Shown: positions 17,299 to 25,298 of the stretch, piece after piece | How positions within the stretch are numbered: position 1 is the first letter of the stretch | How the letters are laid out: every line of letters starts with the position of its first letter | DNA from: an uncultured Prevotella sp. | GTDB taxonomy: Bacteria; Bacteroidota; Bacteroidia; Bacteroidales; Bacteroidaceae | Reading direction: 5' to 3' | Assembly: GCA_927910885.1 (NCBI GenBank) | Contig: CAKMOD010000010.1 | Location: 1-28,898, forward strand | DNA length: 28,898 bases | Notes under the pieces: generated by a model | Databases searched by the model: none | Told to the model about the DNA's origin: nothing | Seen by the model: only the letters and a program-made list of their open reading frames with translations | Program-made: the position numbers and the translations under genes

Positions 17299-18896
17299 CG
17301 CTTGTTGACTATAACTTTTTTACCGTTAATAATATATACTCCATTAGGTAGTTGGGTGCCTTCTATACGCTTGCCATCAAGACGATAGACTACAGCCTTA
17401 CCTTGCTTTACTGATTCAATGGCTTCAATACCATTTGTGTCGCCCTTGAGAAGGACATCCAGACGGTCGTTGTTCTTCAAATCAAACTCAAAACTTGTGC
17501 CGCCAGGATAAGATGGGTTAAGATTTGTTCCATTCAATTTTATCACCATCTTACTCATGTCATTTCCGTTTGCAACAAGCATGAAATGATTGTCGTCAGC
17601 TGAGAACATCACAGTATTTTCACCTGTCTGCATCTTTACCATCGAACGGTCAGAACGATAGAAACTCAAACCATAGTTCGCAACGCTGATGTCGTCAATG
17701 ACGACCGTTGCTTTTTGGTCACGTACAATAGCAGATGTTTTAACCTCGATAGTCATACCTTCGGTTAGTCTTATCTCGTATGCTCCTTCGTAATTAGCTG
17801 TTACAGGAGTGCCATTTGCTTTGATAGACTCAATCTTACAACCGCTATTAGGCTTTATTTGAATGAGGTTATTCTTCTCTCCTAACTCAATATTATTACT
17901 GCCATCCTTAAGTGTTATCACCTTATTATTATAGCTTGGACCCTCATAAGCGGTGATATTTTCAGCCTTATCAACAGTTAGAACAGCCTTTACAGTAGCA
18001 TATTTATGTGCTTGAATATCAAAGACAAGATTGTCTTTCACATAGCATTCGTAGGTACCATATATCGTAGTGGCAGCTCCATTAACCTTGAAAGCATCTA
18101 AAGCATAGTTGCTTTGGTCGAATTTCAATGATAGCTTGGTGCCTGCTTTGAGTTTAAAGTCAGCATCGTTGTAGTTCTTAACTTCCACACCATCAGCCAT
18201 TACCTTTGAGATAACACCCTTTGCTTTCTCGTCAGTAAAGTTGAATTTAACAGGATAAGATACGTTTGGATAATCGGCTTTAATGTCAACAACACAGCCA
18301 GCGGTCAGCGTGACAAAGTATTGACCACTTGAAGGAGTAACGTCGTTACCATCAAGTGTCACCTTATATATAGGGGCATCACCATAATTAGCATTGGTAA
18401 TTACAAGTGTTTTCTCGGTATTAGGAATCCATTTAACTGTGTTTTCACCATTTTGTAACTCTACAGACGTGCGTGATTCATTGCGTGACACCCTCACTTT
18501 TGAGGCATTATCAACGTTTACAGTACATGAACCTGTGCGAGCTTTAGCTAAGTCAGCACTTTTAACGGTGAAGAGCTTATTATTGTCTGCATCCGAAACA
18601 TAGATGTTGCAACTGGTTAGATTATTAATAGTCTGTGGTGCAGAGTTCTCATTATCAATCGTCTTGAGAACGCTCTTTAAGTAATAACCTTGTTTTGCCT
18701 CAATGGTTAAGGCACCATATTGGGGCACAGTTATTTCATTTGTTCCGTTAGCAAGATTGACAACGGGCATGTAATTTACTTTGACTGAAACTCTGTTGAT
18801 ATCATCAATCCTGACTTTTACAGTCGTGTCAGCCTTTACGTTTACTGACGAGAACGCCAGTAGCACTAAGAAAATAAAATAGTAAACCTGCTTCAT
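17295..18896 (-). CDS. Secreted five-repeat beta protein with T9SS-like tail
   Basis: Family not recognised. I start it at the internal Met (18896), which gives a clean signal peptide (MKQVYYFIFLVLLAFSSVNV, cleavage near KAD) and a 533-residue protein; an in-frame Met at 18920 would add eight residues ahead of the signal. The mature protein holds about five degenerate repeats of 85-95 residues, beginning VKVRIDDINRVSV, CTVNVDNASKVRV, YPVKFNFTDEKAK, VKAVLTVDKAENI and ATVVIDDISVANY. Each has a hydrophobic-NGxN turn and GxYxVxLxxGxxIxIK-like end, probably a beta-sandwich fold. The C terminus (VVYRLDGKRI, LPNGVYIINGKKVIV) looks like a T9SS sorting tail. It is coupled by ATGA to the S8 protease gene, so it may be a partner, chaperone or inhibitor of that protease (inference). 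Confidence 0.75.
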   Translation of the reverse strand: MKQVYYFIFLVLLAFSSVNVKADTTVKVRIDDINRVSVKVNYMPVVNLANGTNEITVPQYGALTIEAKQGYYLKSVLKTIDNENSAPQTINNLTSCNIYVSDADNNKLFTVKSADLAKARTGSCTVNVDNASKVRVSRNESRTSVELQNGENTVKWIPNTEKTLVITNANYGDAPIYKVTLDGNDVTPSSGQYFVTLTAGCVVDIKADYPNVSYPVKFNFTDEKAKGVISKVMADGVEVKNYNDADFKLKAGTKLSLKFDQSNYALDAFKVNGAATTIYGTYECYVKDNLVFDIQAHKYATVKAVLTVDKAENITAYEGPSYNNKVITLKDGSNNIELGEKNNLIQIKPNSGCKIESIKANGTPVTANYEGAYEIRLTEGMTIEVKTSAIVRDQKATVVIDDISVANYGLSFYRSDRSMVKMQTGENTVMFSADDNHFMLVANGNDMSKMVIKLNGTNLNPSYPGGTSFEFDLKNNDRLDVLLKGDTNGIEAIESVKQGKAVVYRLDGKRIEGTQLPNGVYIINGKKVIVNKR

Positions 18897-19033
18897 ATAT
18901 ACATATTTATAGTTAATCAATTGTCGGATGTAACACTTTTTCTATGGTATCTGCACGTATGGCAGAAGATATTTTAAGAGGAATTGATGAGTAAAGACTC
19001 TTACAGGTTATTCGTCCTATTATATATCTGCTG

Positions 19034-19064
19034 CAAATATAAATATTATTTATAAAAGAAACAA
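19034..19064 (-). promoter_or_regulatory. Promoter of the T9SS cargo cluster
   Basis: The minus strand has ATTG at -33 (TTG at 19062-19064), a 20-base spacer and TATATTTG (19034-19041), a good match to the Bacteroidetes promoter. The leader to the start at 18896 would be about 130 bases. Confidence 0.65.
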
Positions 19065-19485
19065 TCTTTTTGCGATTAAATTTATACTCTAAATCATAAT
19101 TAGTCTTATTTCTTTCTATTTCGAATAAAAGAGTACATAAAACACTTATAATTATAAATGTTTGTGGATTTCTGTCTATGAAAGGGTTGAATAGGTATAT
19201 GGATGGGTAATAGTGAGATATGGTTTTCGAAAGAATATACACAGAAATGTAAAGAAGTAGACAAAATAAATGGGAATATCTTAAGATAATAAAAGATGTT
19301 AGGAAACAATACCAATGTAAGAAGAACTATACATTTTATGGTCTAATGATTGATTGGGGTTTAATAACAATAGCATATTTATTTCGGAGCAATAAGTCTT
19401 CTTAGTCAATAGGGATGAGTAGGATTTGTGTAAAACAAGCCGCTTCTAATCAGAAATTGAATCTACTTTGATAGCAAATAGCAAT

Positions 19486-19545
19486 GTGATTAGCCCTTAG
19501 CACCATTGGTGCTAACCAATAACACGATATGTGCTAAGCATCAAC
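19486..19545 (-). repeat. REP-like palindromic element, copy 2 (inverted)
   Basis: The minus strand begins GTTGATGCTTAGCACATATC and contains the perfect palindrome TTAGCACCAATGGTGCTAA. It matches 10910-10967 in inverted orientation over about 58 bases with few differences. Confidence 0.65.
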
Positions 19546-19814
19546 ACATCTATTAAAGACGAAAAGTAAGGGATATTAAGGCTATTGTTAAAAGGATAGT
19601 AAGTCGCTTATGTTTAGCAGATATAGGAAATATTTATAGGACAGAAACATAAACATACAATGCAGATTATGCGCTAAAAACTAACAGGAGGGATTAAATC
19701 CTACTTTTATATATCTGAAAATAGCTGTTTTAAGCTATCTCCTCTCTTCTAAAATAAACTCAAATGGAATTATGATTTTTGCTTTTTGGACGCAATAAAC
19801 CTTACGGACCAATT

Positions 19815-20075
19815 TACAAACACATAGCTGGTTCACCCATCAATTAGTCAACTTGTTAGCTTGTAACAACAAGGTTGTCAACAGAATATATAACTGGTTT
19901 ACTCGTCAACTTGTCAGCTTGTAACTTGTCATCTCGTTAGTTTGGTGCAAAAAGCAGTCAACAGAACACATAACTTGTTTACTCGTTCAACCCGCCAACT
20001 TGTTATCTTACAAGAATAAATCAGTTAACAAAACACATAACTTGTTTACTCGTCAACCCGTCAACTTGTTAACTT
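19815..20075 (+). repeat. Higher-order octamer repeat array
   Basis: Four tandem blocks of about 67-77 bases. Each begins with a variant of AACACATAACTTGTTTACTC and continues with 8-base units (AACTTGTC, TACTCGTC, AACCCGTC, AACTTGTT). The array ends just short of the mnmA stop codon. Spacing and unit size do not fit CRISPR. Confidence 0.7.
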
Positions 20076-20082
20076 TCCACCC

Positions 20083-21165
20083 TTATAACGTAATTTCTCC
20101 TGATCCAAAGCAGCGGTGATGCTGCTCATCATAGACAACACAGAATTGTCCGGGAGCAACGCCGTGGATGCTTTCAGCAGAGTGAATGATACACCTACCG
20201 TCCGACAACTGTTCAACAGTTGCGGAATGGTACTCAGGTGTGTGGCGAATCTTGAAGGTAATCTTCTCAGGTAAAGTTGTGATACCTTCTGTCAAGAAGT
20301 GGAAATCATGGAGCGGGAAATCTTTTTTGTAGGCTGTAGCAGGGTCGTAGCCATGACTTACGTACAGGATATTTTTAGTTACATCTTTCTTGATGACGAA
20401 CCAAGGGCCACCGCCAAGACCGAGCCCCTTTCGTTGCCCGATGGTATGGAACCATAGTCCTTTGTGTTCGCCAATTTTCTTTCCCGTTTCAAGTTCGATG
20501 ACGTCGCCCATCTGTTCGCCTAAATAGCGGCGTACATACTCATTATAGTCGATATTTCCAAGGAAGCAGATTCCCTGCGAATCCTTACGTCGTGCATTAA
20601 TGAGATTCTCTCGTTTGGCAATCTCTCGCACCTCATTCTTCTCATAGTGGCCGATTGGGAAGATAGCTTTCTTTAGCTGCCAGTCGTAAATCTGTGCTAA
20701 GAAGTCGGTCTGGTCTTTTACTGGATCAGGACTTGTGGTGAGCCATTTACGCCCATCAATCCATTCGGTCTGTGCATAATGACCCGTCGCAATGAGGTCA
20801 TAGTCATGTCCCATCTTCTCGTCAAAAGCCCCAAACTTTATCAGTCGGTTGCACATCACGTCCGGATTAGGCGTAAAGCCAGCCTTTACTTTCTCCATGG
20901 TGTAGCGTGTCACCTGGTCCCAATACTCCTTATGGCAGTCGATGACTTCCAACTTACAGCCAAAGCGGCGTGTCACAAGTGTAGCCATCTCAAGGTCTTC
21001 CTCAGAGTTGCAGTCCCAGTCTTCCTTCTCTTCCGGTCCTATTTTGATATAGAAACAGTCTGGATGCAGCCCTAATCGTGCAAACTCATAGACGACAACC
21101 GAGCTGTCAACACCTCCAGAAAGGAGAACGGCAATACGCTTACCTTCGAGTTCCTGAATATTCAT
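20083..21165 (-). CDS. mnmA: tRNA-specific 2-thiouridylase MnmA
   Basis: A 360-residue cytoplasmic enzyme that thiolates U34 at the wobble position of tRNA Lys, Glu and Gln, using ATP and a sulfur relay. The PP-loop SGGVDSS is at 16-22. The two catalytic cysteines are Cys105 (NPDVMCNRLIKFG) and Cys200 (DSQGICFLGN), and the ATGHYA motif is at 127-132. The tRNA-binding part (GQRKGLGLGGGPWFV) and the C-terminal beta barrel (GVAPGQFCVVYD) are present. Length is normal for the family. The gene starts 22 bases after the YitT-family gene and is probably transcribed with it. Bacteroidales often carry two mnmA-type genes, so this may be one of two. Confidence 0.95.
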   Translation of the reverse strand: MNIQELEGKRIAVLLSGGVDSSVVVYEFARLGLHPDCFYIKIGPEEKEDWDCNSEEDLEMATLVTRRFGCKLEVIDCHKEYWDQVTRYTMEKVKAGFTPNPDVMCNRLIKFGAFDEKMGHDYDLIATGHYAQTEWIDGRKWLTTSPDPVKDQTDFLAQIYDWQLKKAIFPIGHYEKNEVREIAKRENLINARRKDSQGICFLGNIDYNEYVRRYLGEQMGDVIELETGKKIGEHKGLWFHTIGQRKGLGLGGGPWFVIKKDVTKNILYVSHGYDPATAYKKDFPLHDFHFLTEGITTLPEKITFKIRHTPEYHSATVEQLSDGRCIIHSAESIHGVAPGQFCVVYDEQHHRCFGSGEITL

Positions 21166-21187
21166 CTTTACAATCTTTCCTTCTTTC

Positions 21188-22120
21188 TTATTCTTTTGTT
21201 CTGACCTTCTCGTCAGCTGTTTTCTTTTTATGTGCTACCTTCATTCTATCGAATCCCATACCATAAACACCATTTACGGCACCCTGTGACACAAAGGCGT
21301 TAGGGTCTATCTCGTCAATAACCTGATAGATAGAGTGCGCTTCAGAACGGCGTGCGATGATAAAGAGCATTCCCACTTTCTTACCCGTGTAGAATCCGCG
21401 TGCTTCGATAACCGTACAGCCGCGGTCAACATCGTTGTTAATGGCAGAACCAATCTCTCCCCAGTGTTCAGAAATGACAAAGAACTGCACCGAACCACGC
21501 ATACCATTAATAAGGTAGTCCACGACATAGGTCATTACGAAGAGAACAATGTATCCGTAGATAACCTTTTCCCAATTCTCCAAAACGAGATAACTGGAGG
21601 TGATGATACAGAGGTCACAAGCAAGGATGACACGTCCGAGTGACACATCACGATACTTATGAATCATTGCCGCAATCACATCCGATCCGCCTGAACTGGC
21701 ATTATACTGCAAGGCGATGCTGACTCCGACACCTAACAATACACCACCCACCACGCAGGCGAGGAAAGGCTCGTCGGAAAAGAGCGGATGTCCAGCAAAG
21801 ACTTCGCGCAGAATCGATGTTGTAAAGGCGAACACTAAGACGGCAAAAATGGTCCTGACACAGAATTTCCAACCCAATATCTTTAATGCGACAAAGAGCA
21901 ATATGCCGTTGATAGTGAGATAGGTATACTGTACAGGGATGTCAAGACCCCATTGAATGACAGATGCAATACCGGCAATACCGCCGATAGTGATTTGATG
22001 AGGCAATAAGAATGCACACCAGCCGAAGCTGCCGATGAGCATTGCCAATGCAATCATCAGAAATTCGCGTACATCTCTAAACTTGTTTTTTCTTTTTCTT
22101 ACCATGTGTTTATCAACCAT
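21188..22120 (-). CDS. YitT-family membrane protein (DUF161 plus DUF2179)
   Basis: A 310-residue protein. About five to six membrane segments (residues about 20-200) form the YitT_membrane (DUF161) part, with typical ALQYNASSGGSDVIAAMI. A cytoplasmic DUF2179 domain follows (about 220-300: GCTVIEARGFYTGKKVGML, then VIDEIDPNAFVSQGAVNGVYG). The transport substrate of this family is unknown. The start at 22120 leaves almost no leader after the -7 box at 22131-22138; the in-frame Met at 22105 (MVRKRKNKFRDV) is a plausible alternative. The basic C-terminal tail (KVAHKKKTADEK) is not part of the domain. Confidence 0.9.
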   Translation of the reverse strand: MVDKHMVRKRKNKFRDVREFLMIALAMLIGSFGWCAFLLPHQITIGGIAGIASVIQWGLDIPVQYTYLTINGILLFVALKILGWKFCVRTIFAVLVFAFTTSILREVFAGHPLFSDEPFLACVVGGVLLGVGVSIALQYNASSGGSDVIAAMIHKYRDVSLGRVILACDLCIITSSYLVLENWEKVIYGYIVLFVMTYVVDYLINGMRGSVQFFVISEHWGEIGSAINNDVDRGCTVIEARGFYTGKKVGMLFIIARRSEAHSIYQVIDEIDPNAFVSQGAVNGVYGMGFDRMKVAHKKKTADEKVRTKE

Positions 22121-22130
22121 TAGTAATTTG

Positions 22131-22160
22131 CAAAGTTAGTGAAATTATTGTGAATGTCAA
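22131..22160 (-). promoter_or_regulatory. Promoter of the yitT-like/mnmA operon
   Basis: The minus strand shows TTG (22158-22160), a spacer of 19 bases and TAACTTTG (22131-22138), matching TAnnTTTG. It lies just before the YitT-family start. Confidence 0.6.
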
Positions 22161-22213
22161 GTGAATAGCATTTTTTTTTGTGAACAAATCTGATATCTTT
22201 CGGATGTTTTTAG

Positions 22214-22221
22214 TATTTTTG
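22214..22221 (+). promoter_or_regulatory. -7 box of the symporter gene
   Basis: TATTTTTG matches TAnnTTTG, 25 bases before the ATG. The region is divergent from the yitT-like promoter. A -33 box at the usual distance is not clear. Confidence 0.5.
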
Positions 22222-22246
22222 TATCTAATATTTAATTTGTTATTAA

Positions 22247-23671
22247 ATGGTAGAATTGTTTTCTGCAGACGGATGGTTAAATCAATCCATTGTATCTGTC
22301 AATTATTTTATATGGTCTTATATCCTTGTTGCCGCACTCATTATTTGTGCGTTATGGTTTACGTGGCGGACGCGTTTCGTACAGTTTCGCATGGTTGGCG
22401 AGATGGTTCGTTTGCTGACGGAATCGACAGGTACGCATGATAAGGGCGAGAAACATGTCTCATCTTTTCAAGCTTTTGCCATCTCGATTGCCTCTCGTGT
22501 GGGAACGGGAAACCTTGCAGGTGTGGCAAGTGCCATAGCCATTGGTGGTCCTGGTGCTGTCTTTTGGATGTGGGTCATAGCTCTCTTGGGTTCTGCGACA
22601 GCCTTTATTGAGTCTACGCTTGCCCAACTTTACAAGCGTCGTCATGCCGACTCGTTTATTGGTGGACCCGCTTATTATATTCTGCATGGAATGCATTGTA
22701 AATGGATGGCGAAGCTCTTTGCAGTACTGATTACGATGACTTTCTGTATGGCTTATGTTTCCATACAAAGCAATACCATCTGTGGTGCAATGGAGAAGGC
22801 TTTTTCGATTAATCCGACATGGATGGGTATCGTTCTTGCAGTCTTCTCTTTAGCAGTTGTCTTCGGTGGTATTCAGCGTATTGCTAAGGTAAGTAGCGTA
22901 CTCGTTCCGCTGATGGCAGTGAGTTATGTTCTCCTTGCTGTGGTGATTATTGTAATGAATATCCAACTCATTCCTCATGTCTTCTGCCTTATTATTGAGA
23001 ATGCTTTCGGCTTTGAACAGATTGCAGGTGGTGGATTAGGAGCGACGATGATGAATGGTATTAAGCGTGGATTGTTCAGTAATGAGGCGGGTGAGGGTTC
23101 TGCACCTAATATTGCTGCAACCGCATCGACCACTCATCCCGTGAAACAAGGACTTATCCAGTCGCTCGGTGTATTCACAGACACGCTTCTCGTTTGTAGT
23201 TGTACTGCTTTTATTATTATCATTAGCGGACTTTATACCAGTAATTCTGAGTCGGGAATATTACTTACTCAGGCAGCGTTAGAGAGCGAAGTGGGTACGG
23301 CTGGACCTGTGTTTATTGCGATAGCTATTTTCTTCTTTGCTTTCAGTAGTATTATTGGAAACTATTATTATGGTGAGACCAATGTGCGTTTCTTGACCGA
23401 CCGTCCTTCAGCTATTTTCGTTTTGCGTGTGATAACAGGAGGTGTAATGGTTATATTTGGTGCTCTTGCCAGTCTTGACCTTGTGTGGAGTATTGGCGAT
23501 TTCTTCATGGCACTCATCACAATTTGCAACCTTATAGCCATCTTTACACTTGGTAAATACGCTTTCCGCCTGCTCGATGACTATCGTAGACAGAAGCGTG
23601 CGGGCGTGCAGAGTCCCGTTTTCAAGCGAGAGACAATGCCTGATATAGCAAAAGATATTGAGTGCTGGTAA
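22247..23671 (+). CDS. Sodium:alanine/glycine symporter (AgcS family)
   Basis: A 474-residue inner-membrane protein with about 11 hydrophobic segments. It takes up alanine or glycine with sodium. Family marks include AISIASRVGTGNLAGVASAI and the GPGAVFWMW segment near residues 85-110, EGSAPNIAATAST after GLFSNEAG near residue 285, and FFFAFSSIIGNYYYGE near 370. Length and topology are typical of AgcS/AlsT proteins. The first Met at 22247 fits the -7 box at 22214. The stop codon (TGG TAA) coincides with the first bases of a dispersed GGTAATTCAC-type repeat. Substrate preference (Ala, Gly or Gln) cannot be read from the sequence. Confidence 0.93.
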   Translation: MVELFSADGWLNQSIVSVNYFIWSYILVAALIICALWFTWRTRFVQFRMVGEMVRLLTESTGTHDKGEKHVSSFQAFAISIASRVGTGNLAGVASAIAIGGPGAVFWMWVIALLGSATAFIESTLAQLYKRRHADSFIGGPAYYILHGMHCKWMAKLFAVLITMTFCMAYVSIQSNTICGAMEKAFSINPTWMGIVLAVFSLAVVFGGIQRIAKVSSVLVPLMAVSYVLLAVVIIVMNIQLIPHVFCLIIENAFGFEQIAGGGLGATMMNGIKRGLFSNEAGEGSAPNIAATASTTHPVKQGLIQSLGVFTDTLLVCSCTAFIIIISGLYTSNSESGILLTQAALESEVGTAGPVFIAIAIFFFAFSSIIGNYYYGETNVRFLTDRPSAIFVLRVITGGVMVIFGALASLDLVWSIGDFFMALITICNLIAIFTLGKYAFRLLDDYRRQKRAGVQSPVFKRETMPDIAKDIECW

Positions 23672-23731
23672 TTCACAATTCACAATCTATAATTCATAAT
23701 TCAAAATTCACAATTCATAATTATGATTACC
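23667..23731 (+). repeat. Heptamer repeat element capping the symporter gene
   Basis: Begins GGTAATTCACAATTCACAAT and ends AATTATGATTACC, with 7-base units between. GGTAAT and ATTACC form short terminal inverted repeats. The TAA stop of the symporter lies in its first five bases. An inverted copy is at 23911-23954. Confidence 0.7.
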
Positions 23732-23775
23732 GATATTAGCTGTGGTTTTTCGCTACAAGTAACGTGTTCTCTCGT

Positions 23776-23839
23776 CAACTACGAATTACGCAAATGATAC
23801 GAATTACATTGCAATAAGCATTAGCGAAATTCGTAGTTG
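23776..23839. repeat. Inverted repeat CAACTACGAATT between convergent genes
   Basis: Perfect 12-base arms CAACTACGAATT (23776-23787) and AATTCGTAGTTG (23828-23839) flank a loop with a further TACGAATTAC copy. It may act as a bidirectional terminator for the symporter and DoxX genes, or may be another dispersed repeat. Confidence 0.5.
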
Positions 23840-23870
23840 GTAAAAGTGAGATAGAGTTTGCACATATCAT

Positions 23871-23903
23871 AAAGTTCAAAGCTCAAAGTTCAAAGTTCAA
23901 AGC
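23871..23903 (+). repeat. Short CAAAGTT tandem heptamers
   Basis: About four consecutive 7-base units of CAAAGTT or CAAAGCT, directly beside the inverted heptamer element. Confidence 0.55.
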
Positions 23904-23910
23904 TAATAAT

Positions 23911-23954
23911 GGTAATCATAATTATGAATTGTGAATTTTGAATTATGAATTACC
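23911..23954 (-). repeat. Heptamer repeat element capping the DoxX gene (inverted)
   Basis: On the minus strand it starts GGTAATTCATAATTC and ends ATGATTACC, the same design as 23667-23731 in opposite orientation. The last codons of the DoxX gene (GGT AAT TCA TAA) lie in it. Confidence 0.7.
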
Positions 23955-24374
23955 CCGACTTATTTTGCTTCGAATGATGCCATCAACAGAGAACTTGCCT
24001 GCGCCAGCGAACCATGAGAGAACGAAGATGACAAGATAGAGGAAAGGTAATTCACCTGCACTGATCGATCCACCAAACACAGTTGTGAAAGCAACTATCA
24101 TGGTGAAAATCATTGGTAGTAGTGTTAAACGTGTGAGGAAACCGAAGGCAAAAGCCAACCCACACACTAACTCGCCGAAGATACTCAAACCAACAGCAAT
24201 GTCACCACTCAGACCGAAGGGTGCAGGAAAGTGTGCAGCCGTTTCTGAGAAATGCTGTAGTTTGTCGAGTCCATGGCTCGCAAATGTCAATCCGAATACA
24301 AGGCGTGAAGCCAATAATAGGAGGGATGTCTTTGTACTTTCAACTTTTGGAAACAATAATTCTAAACTTTTCAT
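23943..24374 (-). CDS. DoxX-family membrane protein
   Basis: A 143-residue protein with four membrane segments (about 17-37, 57-77, 81-104, 108-126), the DoxX pattern: ASRLVFGLTFASHGLDKLQ at the start, GLSIFGELVCGLAFAFGFLTRL in the middle and SVDGIIRSKI at the end. The family is linked to redox and stress responses in other bacteria, but no firm reaction is known here. The last three residues (Gly-Asn-Ser) and the stop codon come from an embedded dispersed repeat, so the native C terminus may have been replaced. It has its own promoter at 24493-24524 and two palindromes further upstream that could be regulator sites. Confidence 0.88.
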   Translation of the reverse strand: MKSLELLFPKVESTKTSLLLLASRLVFGLTFASHGLDKLQHFSETAAHFPAPFGLSGDIAVGLSIFGELVCGLAFAFGFLTRLTLLPMIFTMIVAFTTVFGGSISAGELPFLYLVIFVLSWFAGAGKFSVDGIIRSKISRGNS

Positions 24375-24492
24375 CTCTTACAATCTTTTGTATTTATATA
24401 TTTTTACCTTTGATGCTACTCCATTCTACCTTTAACAATATATGTGGCTTTGTATGACATGTAGCATGTGGCATCGTTACTTTAACTGCTTG

Positions 24493-24524
24493 CAAAGATA
24501 GGGCTTCTTTTCTATTATACCAAA
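24493..24524 (-). promoter_or_regulatory. Promoter of the DoxX gene
   Basis: The minus strand has TTTG (24521-24524), a 20-base spacer and TATCTTTG (24493-24500), a near-perfect Bacteroidetes promoter. The leader would be about 110 bases. Confidence 0.75.
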
Positions 24525-24559
24525 AAAATCATCATAAAGATAGTCGAGAACGATAAAAA

Positions 24560-24600
24560 TACCATGTGTGTGGTATTTGTTAATTACCATTTTTGTGGTA
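24560..24600. promoter_or_regulatory. Two tandem palindromes TACCA-N6-TGGTA
   Basis: TACCATGTGTGTGGTA (24560-24575) and TACCATTTTTGTGGTA (24585-24600) are 16-base palindromes, 25 bases apart from centre to centre. They lie about 80 and 105 bases upstream of the likely doxX transcription start, fitting activator or repressor sites. The second is followed by CTTTTTT on the plus strand, so a terminator is a possible alternative reading. Confidence 0.5.
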
Positions 24601-24817
24601 CTTTTTTATGTTTTTATAGCTAATAAGCTAAAAGTCATATAGATAGGATAGGGTATTATTTATTTTTAAAGCGGAAAAAATCATTATATTTACCTATTAG
24701 AAAGGCTGAAATATGTTTACAAAGAAATGTTTTGTAATGCTATCTTTTGCATGATAAATAGTGATTTTTGTTGCCTTTGCAAGTCGCTTGTAATCAATAA
24801 ATTATAAGAGAGCGAAA

Positions 24818-24918
24818 TTAAAGGTGCTTAGTTGGACTCTTAAAGGGCGTTAGTTAGACCTCAAAAGGGCATCTTTTGCAAGCCAAAAGAGCGTTAATTC
24901 AAAGCTAAAAGACGGTCT
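24818..24918 (-). repeat. 22-base-period intergenic repeat, copy 2 (inverted)
   Basis: The minus strand carries four to five units of about 22 bases closely matching 5783-5890; the best-conserved core reads AAAAGATGCCCTTTTGAGGT. The rest of the 24601-25130 stretch is AT-rich and shows no gene. Confidence 0.65.
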
Positions 24919-25130
24919 TTATTTTTGAGGTTATGAATTATATTACAAAGTTAAGAATAATGCTTGTGTTGTGTTAAAAACTCTTTTATCTAAGCAGACT
25001 ATATCATCTATTGGAACCCCCTGCAAAAATAAAGGTTTTCTTGTTTTTTTATACTCATGTTAGGTTGTTAATCGGGTTAAAATACTCTAAAAATTAATCT
25101 CTTTTTATGGGAGATATATGATAAATGTAG

Positions 25131-25138
25131 TATCTTTG
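25131..25138 (+). promoter_or_regulatory. -7 box of the peptide/fimbrillin operon
   Basis: TATCTTTG followed by CACCG matches TAnnTTTG, about 160 bases upstream of the peptide gene. The -33 region has no clear TTTG. Confidence 0.55.
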
Positions 25139-25298
25139 CACCGCTTTCGAGCACTTGACTAAAATAAATATCAAGCCACGTAAAGAGTTTACCCACAAAT
25201 ATATAGGAAAACGGATAACAAAAATTTGTTCCATATTATTGCGCTCAGACGAGCATAAACGTAATTTAGAACAAAGAAGATAACTATTATAAAAAAGT

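Larger units (their letters stand above)
19065..20082. other. Gene-free 1-kb gap with repeats
   Basis: No credible gene in any frame. AT-rich, with a REP-like element (19486-19545) and octamer repeats (19815-20075). A short stretch near 19339-19358 (TCTAATGATTGATTGGGG) resembles part of the hairpin at 581-598. Confidence 0.5.

Noticed and set aside
19336..19362. Similarity to the terminator arm at 581-598
   Set aside because: Only about 18 bases match, with no partner arm nearby; too short to call an element.
19815..20075. CRISPR-like array
   Set aside because: Units are 8 bases inside 67-77-base blocks, the spacers are themselves repeats, and no cas genes are present.
24714..24755. Very short frame reading MFTKKCFVMLSFA
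   Set aside because: It looks like the start of a signal peptide but stops after 13 codons; nothing downstream continues it, so a decayed gene cannot be supported.
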